DNA of 55,175 nucleotides, taken from assembly GCA_945862455.1 (NCBI GenBank), contig CAMAXU010000009.1, positions 1 to 55,175 on the forward strand. Reading direction: 5' to 3'. Source of the DNA: Rickettsia typhi (GTDB lineage Bacteria > Pseudomonadota > Alphaproteobacteria > Rickettsiales > UBA1997). The notes below the pieces were generated by a model that was not told the origin of the DNA, made no database searches, and saw only the letters and a list, made by a program, of their open reading frames with translations. The position numbers and the translations under genes were made by a program. This document shows, piece by piece, positions 53,377 to 55,175 of the stretch (position 1 is the first letter of the stretch; every line of letters begins with the position of its first letter).

Positions 53377-53985
53377 ATGTTTTCTATTCCTAAGCAGTTG
53401 CTGATTGCCACTAATAATAAAGGCAAATTTTTCGAGATCGAATATCTTCTAAATCAAATCAACATTAAAGCCATTCCCACTTTTCAATTTAATATTGAAG
53501 AACCAGAAGAAACTGGCAAAACATTCGCCGAAAATTCTCTGCTTAAAGCTGGTTATTACGGATCTAAAACGGGTTTAATGGCATTAGCCGATGATTCAGG
53601 ATTATGCGTTGATGCAATGAATGGCGAACCCGGAATTTATTCAGCGCGCTTTGCTAAAAATGATCGCGGCGAAAATGATTTTAATTTTGCTTTTGAGAAA
53701 ATTTCTGCTGCCATAAAAAATAATAATTACGCGGCACACTTCATTTGTAATTTGGGTTTTTTTGATCCAAAAACTAATTTTGAAATTTCCTTCGAAGGTC
53801 GAGTTGATGGCAATTTAACTTTCCCAGCACTCGGAAATAAAGGCTTTGGCTATGATCCGATTTTTATAAAAAATGGCATGAATCAAACTTTTGGCGAAAT
53901 TGATCCTAAAGAAAAAGACCAAATTTCGCACCGCGCTGATGCATTTTTAAAGCTGGTAAATTGGCTAAAAAATTCTGGCTTGTAA
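53377..53985 (+). CDS. rdgB: dITP/XTP pyrophosphatase (Ham1/RdgB)
   Basis: 202 residues. It hydrolyses non-canonical purine triphosphates (ITP, dITP, XTP) to the monophosphate. Motifs: LLIATNNKGKFFEIEYLL, ETGKTFAENSLLKAGYYG, the ADDSGLCVDAMNGEPGIYSA signature, GFGYDPIFIK and the SHRADAF end. Starts 10 bases past the rpsP terminator. Confidence 0.96.
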   Translation: MFSIPKQLLIATNNKGKFFEIEYLLNQINIKAIPTFQFNIEEPEETGKTFAENSLLKAGYYGSKTGLMALADDSGLCVDAMNGEPGIYSARFAKNDRGENDFNFAFEKISAAIKNNNYAAHFICNLGFFDPKTNFEISFEGRVDGNLTFPALGNKGFGYDPIFIKNGMNQTFGEIDPKEKDQISHRADAFLKLVNWLKNSGL

Positions 53986-54039
53986 AAGCACTCAATCGAA
54001 ATTATGTAATTACAACAAATTAACTCTAATTTTACTAAA

Positions 54040-55175
54040 ATGAGCAAAAGAGATTATTACGAAATTCTTGGCGTTTCGCGCAATTCCTCAGCTGATGAAA
54101 TAAAAAAATCTTACCGCAAATTAGCGATGCAATTTCACCCAGATCGCAATCCGGGTAACAAAGAAGCTGAAGCTAAATTCAAGGAAGCAACCGAAGCTTA
54201 TGAAGTTTTAAAAGACGACCAAAAAAAATCTGCTTACGATCAATTTGGTCACGACGCATTTTCACAAGGTGGTGGCGCAGGACGCGGCGGAAATGGCGGC
54301 GGAGCTGGAATGGGCGATTTTGATTTCAACGATATTTTTAGCAATTTCTCTGATATTTTTGGCGATTTCGGCGGCGGCAGACAAACCAAAAAAAGAAGTA
54401 CGGCGCAGCGCGGCAGTGACATTCGCTATAATCTGGAAATTTCTTTAGAAGAAGCATTTCGCGGCGTAACCGAAAAAATCTCCTTTTCAATTCCTTGCTC
54501 CTGCGAAGCCTGTAAAGGAACTGGCGCCCAAAATGGTGATAAACCAACAGATTGTCCAACCTGTAAAGGCAGTGGAAAAATTCGCGCTCAACAAGGATTT
54601 TTTGTGGTTGAACGCTCTTGCACAACTTGCGCCGGAGCTGGTCAAATTATTAAAAATCCATGCAAAGTTTGTCATGGTCAAGGTCGCGTAAATAAAGACA
54701 AAACTTTAGCCGTAAAAATTCCCGCCGGCGTTGAAGAAGGCAATAGAATTCGTTTAACTAGCGAAGGCGAAGCTGGCGCGCGCGGCGGTCCGGCGGGCGA
54801 TTTATATGTTTATATCTCAATTCGTAAACACCAATTTTTTAACCGAAAAGGTGATGATGTGCATTTTGAAATTCCGCTTAAATTCACAACAGCAGCGCTT
54901 GGCGGCGCAATTGAAATTCCAACGATTGACGGCGCAAAAGCAAGTTTGAAAATTCCTGAAGGTTCACAAAATGGCGATCAATTTCGCTTAAAATCAAAAG
55001 GCATGAGCGTTATTAATTCGGGCGGTCGAAGAGGCGATATGTATGTTAAAATTAACATTGAAACACCGGTGAAATTGTCATCTGAAGAAAGAGAATTGCT
55101 GATGAAACTCGATCAATTGATGAATAAAAAAACAACAAGCAATCCAAAATCGGAAAGTTTTTTTAAGAAAGTTGG
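54040..55175 (+). CDS. dnaJ: Chaperone DnaJ (3' end cut by window)
   Basis: 378 complete codons from ATG 54040 with no stop before the window end, so nearly full length. J domain ([23 protein letters not shown] in [14 protein letters not shown]), Gly/Phe-rich linker (about 75-115, with [20 protein letters not shown]), a zinc finger of four CxxCxGxG-type repeats ([32 protein letters not shown]), and the two C-terminal substrate-binding domains. It is the HSP40 partner of DnaK; dnaK is not in the window. Confidence 0.97.
   Translation, partial: MSKRDYYEILGVSRNSSADEIKKSYRKLAMQFHPDRNPGNKEAEAKFKEATEAYEVLKDDQKKSAYDQFGHDAFSQGGGAGRGGNGGGAGMGDFDFNDIFSNFSDIFGDFGGGRQTKKRSTAQRGSDIRYNLEISLEEAFRGVTEKISFSIPCSCEACKGTGAQNGDKPTDCPTCKGSGKIRAQQGFFVVERSCTTCAGAGQIIKNPCKVCHGQGRVNKDKTLAVKIPAGVEEGNRIRLTSEGEAGARGGPAGDLYVYISIRKHQFFNRKGDDVHFEIPLKFTTAALGGAIEIPTIDGAKASLKIPEGSQNGDQFRLKSKGMSVINSGGRRGDMYVKINIETPVKLSSEERELLMKLDQLMNKKTTSNPKSESFFKKV

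Noticed and set aside
54338..54681. Two minus-strand ORFs near the window end
   Set aside because: Both are antisense to dnaJ, which reads open from 54040 to the edge with all domain motifs.

Overview
The window is a gene-dense, AT-rich stretch of bacterial chromosome. Gene content points to an alphaproteobacterium, most likely in or near the Rickettsiales. It has P-type T4SS parts (VirB4, a very large VirB6 with an N-terminal extracytoplasmic domain, a VirB2-like pilin) scattered rather than in one operon, an AmpG-like permease, TlyC/CorC proteins, a class Ia NrdB of about 330 residues, an E1 alpha/beta pyruvate dehydrogenase pair and HemH. Enolase, MurB and cystathionine beta-lyase show that glycolytic, peptidoglycan and some amino-acid capacity is kept. 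The taxonomic call is inference from gene content; no rRNA is present.

Layout. 1-5012 (minus strand): a broken str operon, rpsL-rpsG, then a terminator, a glycosyltransferase gene and a decayed beta-propeller gene, then fusA and the 5' end of tuf, with separate candidate promoters for rpsL, fusA and tuf. 5197-7862: ahpC-type peroxiredoxin facing away from nrdB plus an orphan periplasmic binding protein. 7948-12360 (minus): hslV-tolB-yejB-CorC-like protein. 12446-19231 (plus): ampG-like permease, virB4, virB6. 19394-19468: tRNA-Thr(GGT). 19469-25389: lipoprotein, ubiE, queA, lipoprotein, glycosyltransferase, then a plus-strand run dsbA-mlaF-prepilin/LamG. 25536-27660 (minus): dat-eno. 27757-30586: small membrane ORF, charged exported protein, tgt, ccmG-like thioredoxin. 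30587-30923: non-coding, filled with inverted repeats. 30924-34903 (minus): rpmB, virB2, murB, trmB, rpiB, rpsI, rplM. 35017-38861 (minus): znuB-hemH-ybeY-corC-rimJ, tightly packed. 38910-46606 (plus): membrane protein, pdhA-pdhB-ftsB-polyprenol kinase-like, dnaG, rpoD. 46607-47003: non-coding, two palindrome families. 47004-49766 (minus): metC-GNAT, HIT protein, cyclophilin. 50055 to the end (plus): ssb, nuoG, rpsP, rdgB, dnaJ (cut by the window edge).

Most interesting points. (1) RpoD carries a roughly 115-residue lysine-rich, histone-H1-like N-terminal extension before region 1.1. (2) Seven candidate promoters for highly expressed genes share a -35 box, mostly a 16-nt spacer, a -10 box and an immediately following GCGC-rich discriminator. 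(3) Two families of dispersed palindromes and a 146-bp element with perfect 20-bp terminal inverted repeats occupy the intergenic regions. (4) VirB6 ends in a tandemly repeated low-complexity tail cut by an in-frame TGA. (5) The str operon is interrupted by a glycosyltransferase plus a decayed partner gene. (6) A prepilin-like leader is joined to a LamG-like domain next to mlaF. I see no convincing new defence or mobile system, no CRISPR array and no complete insertion sequence.
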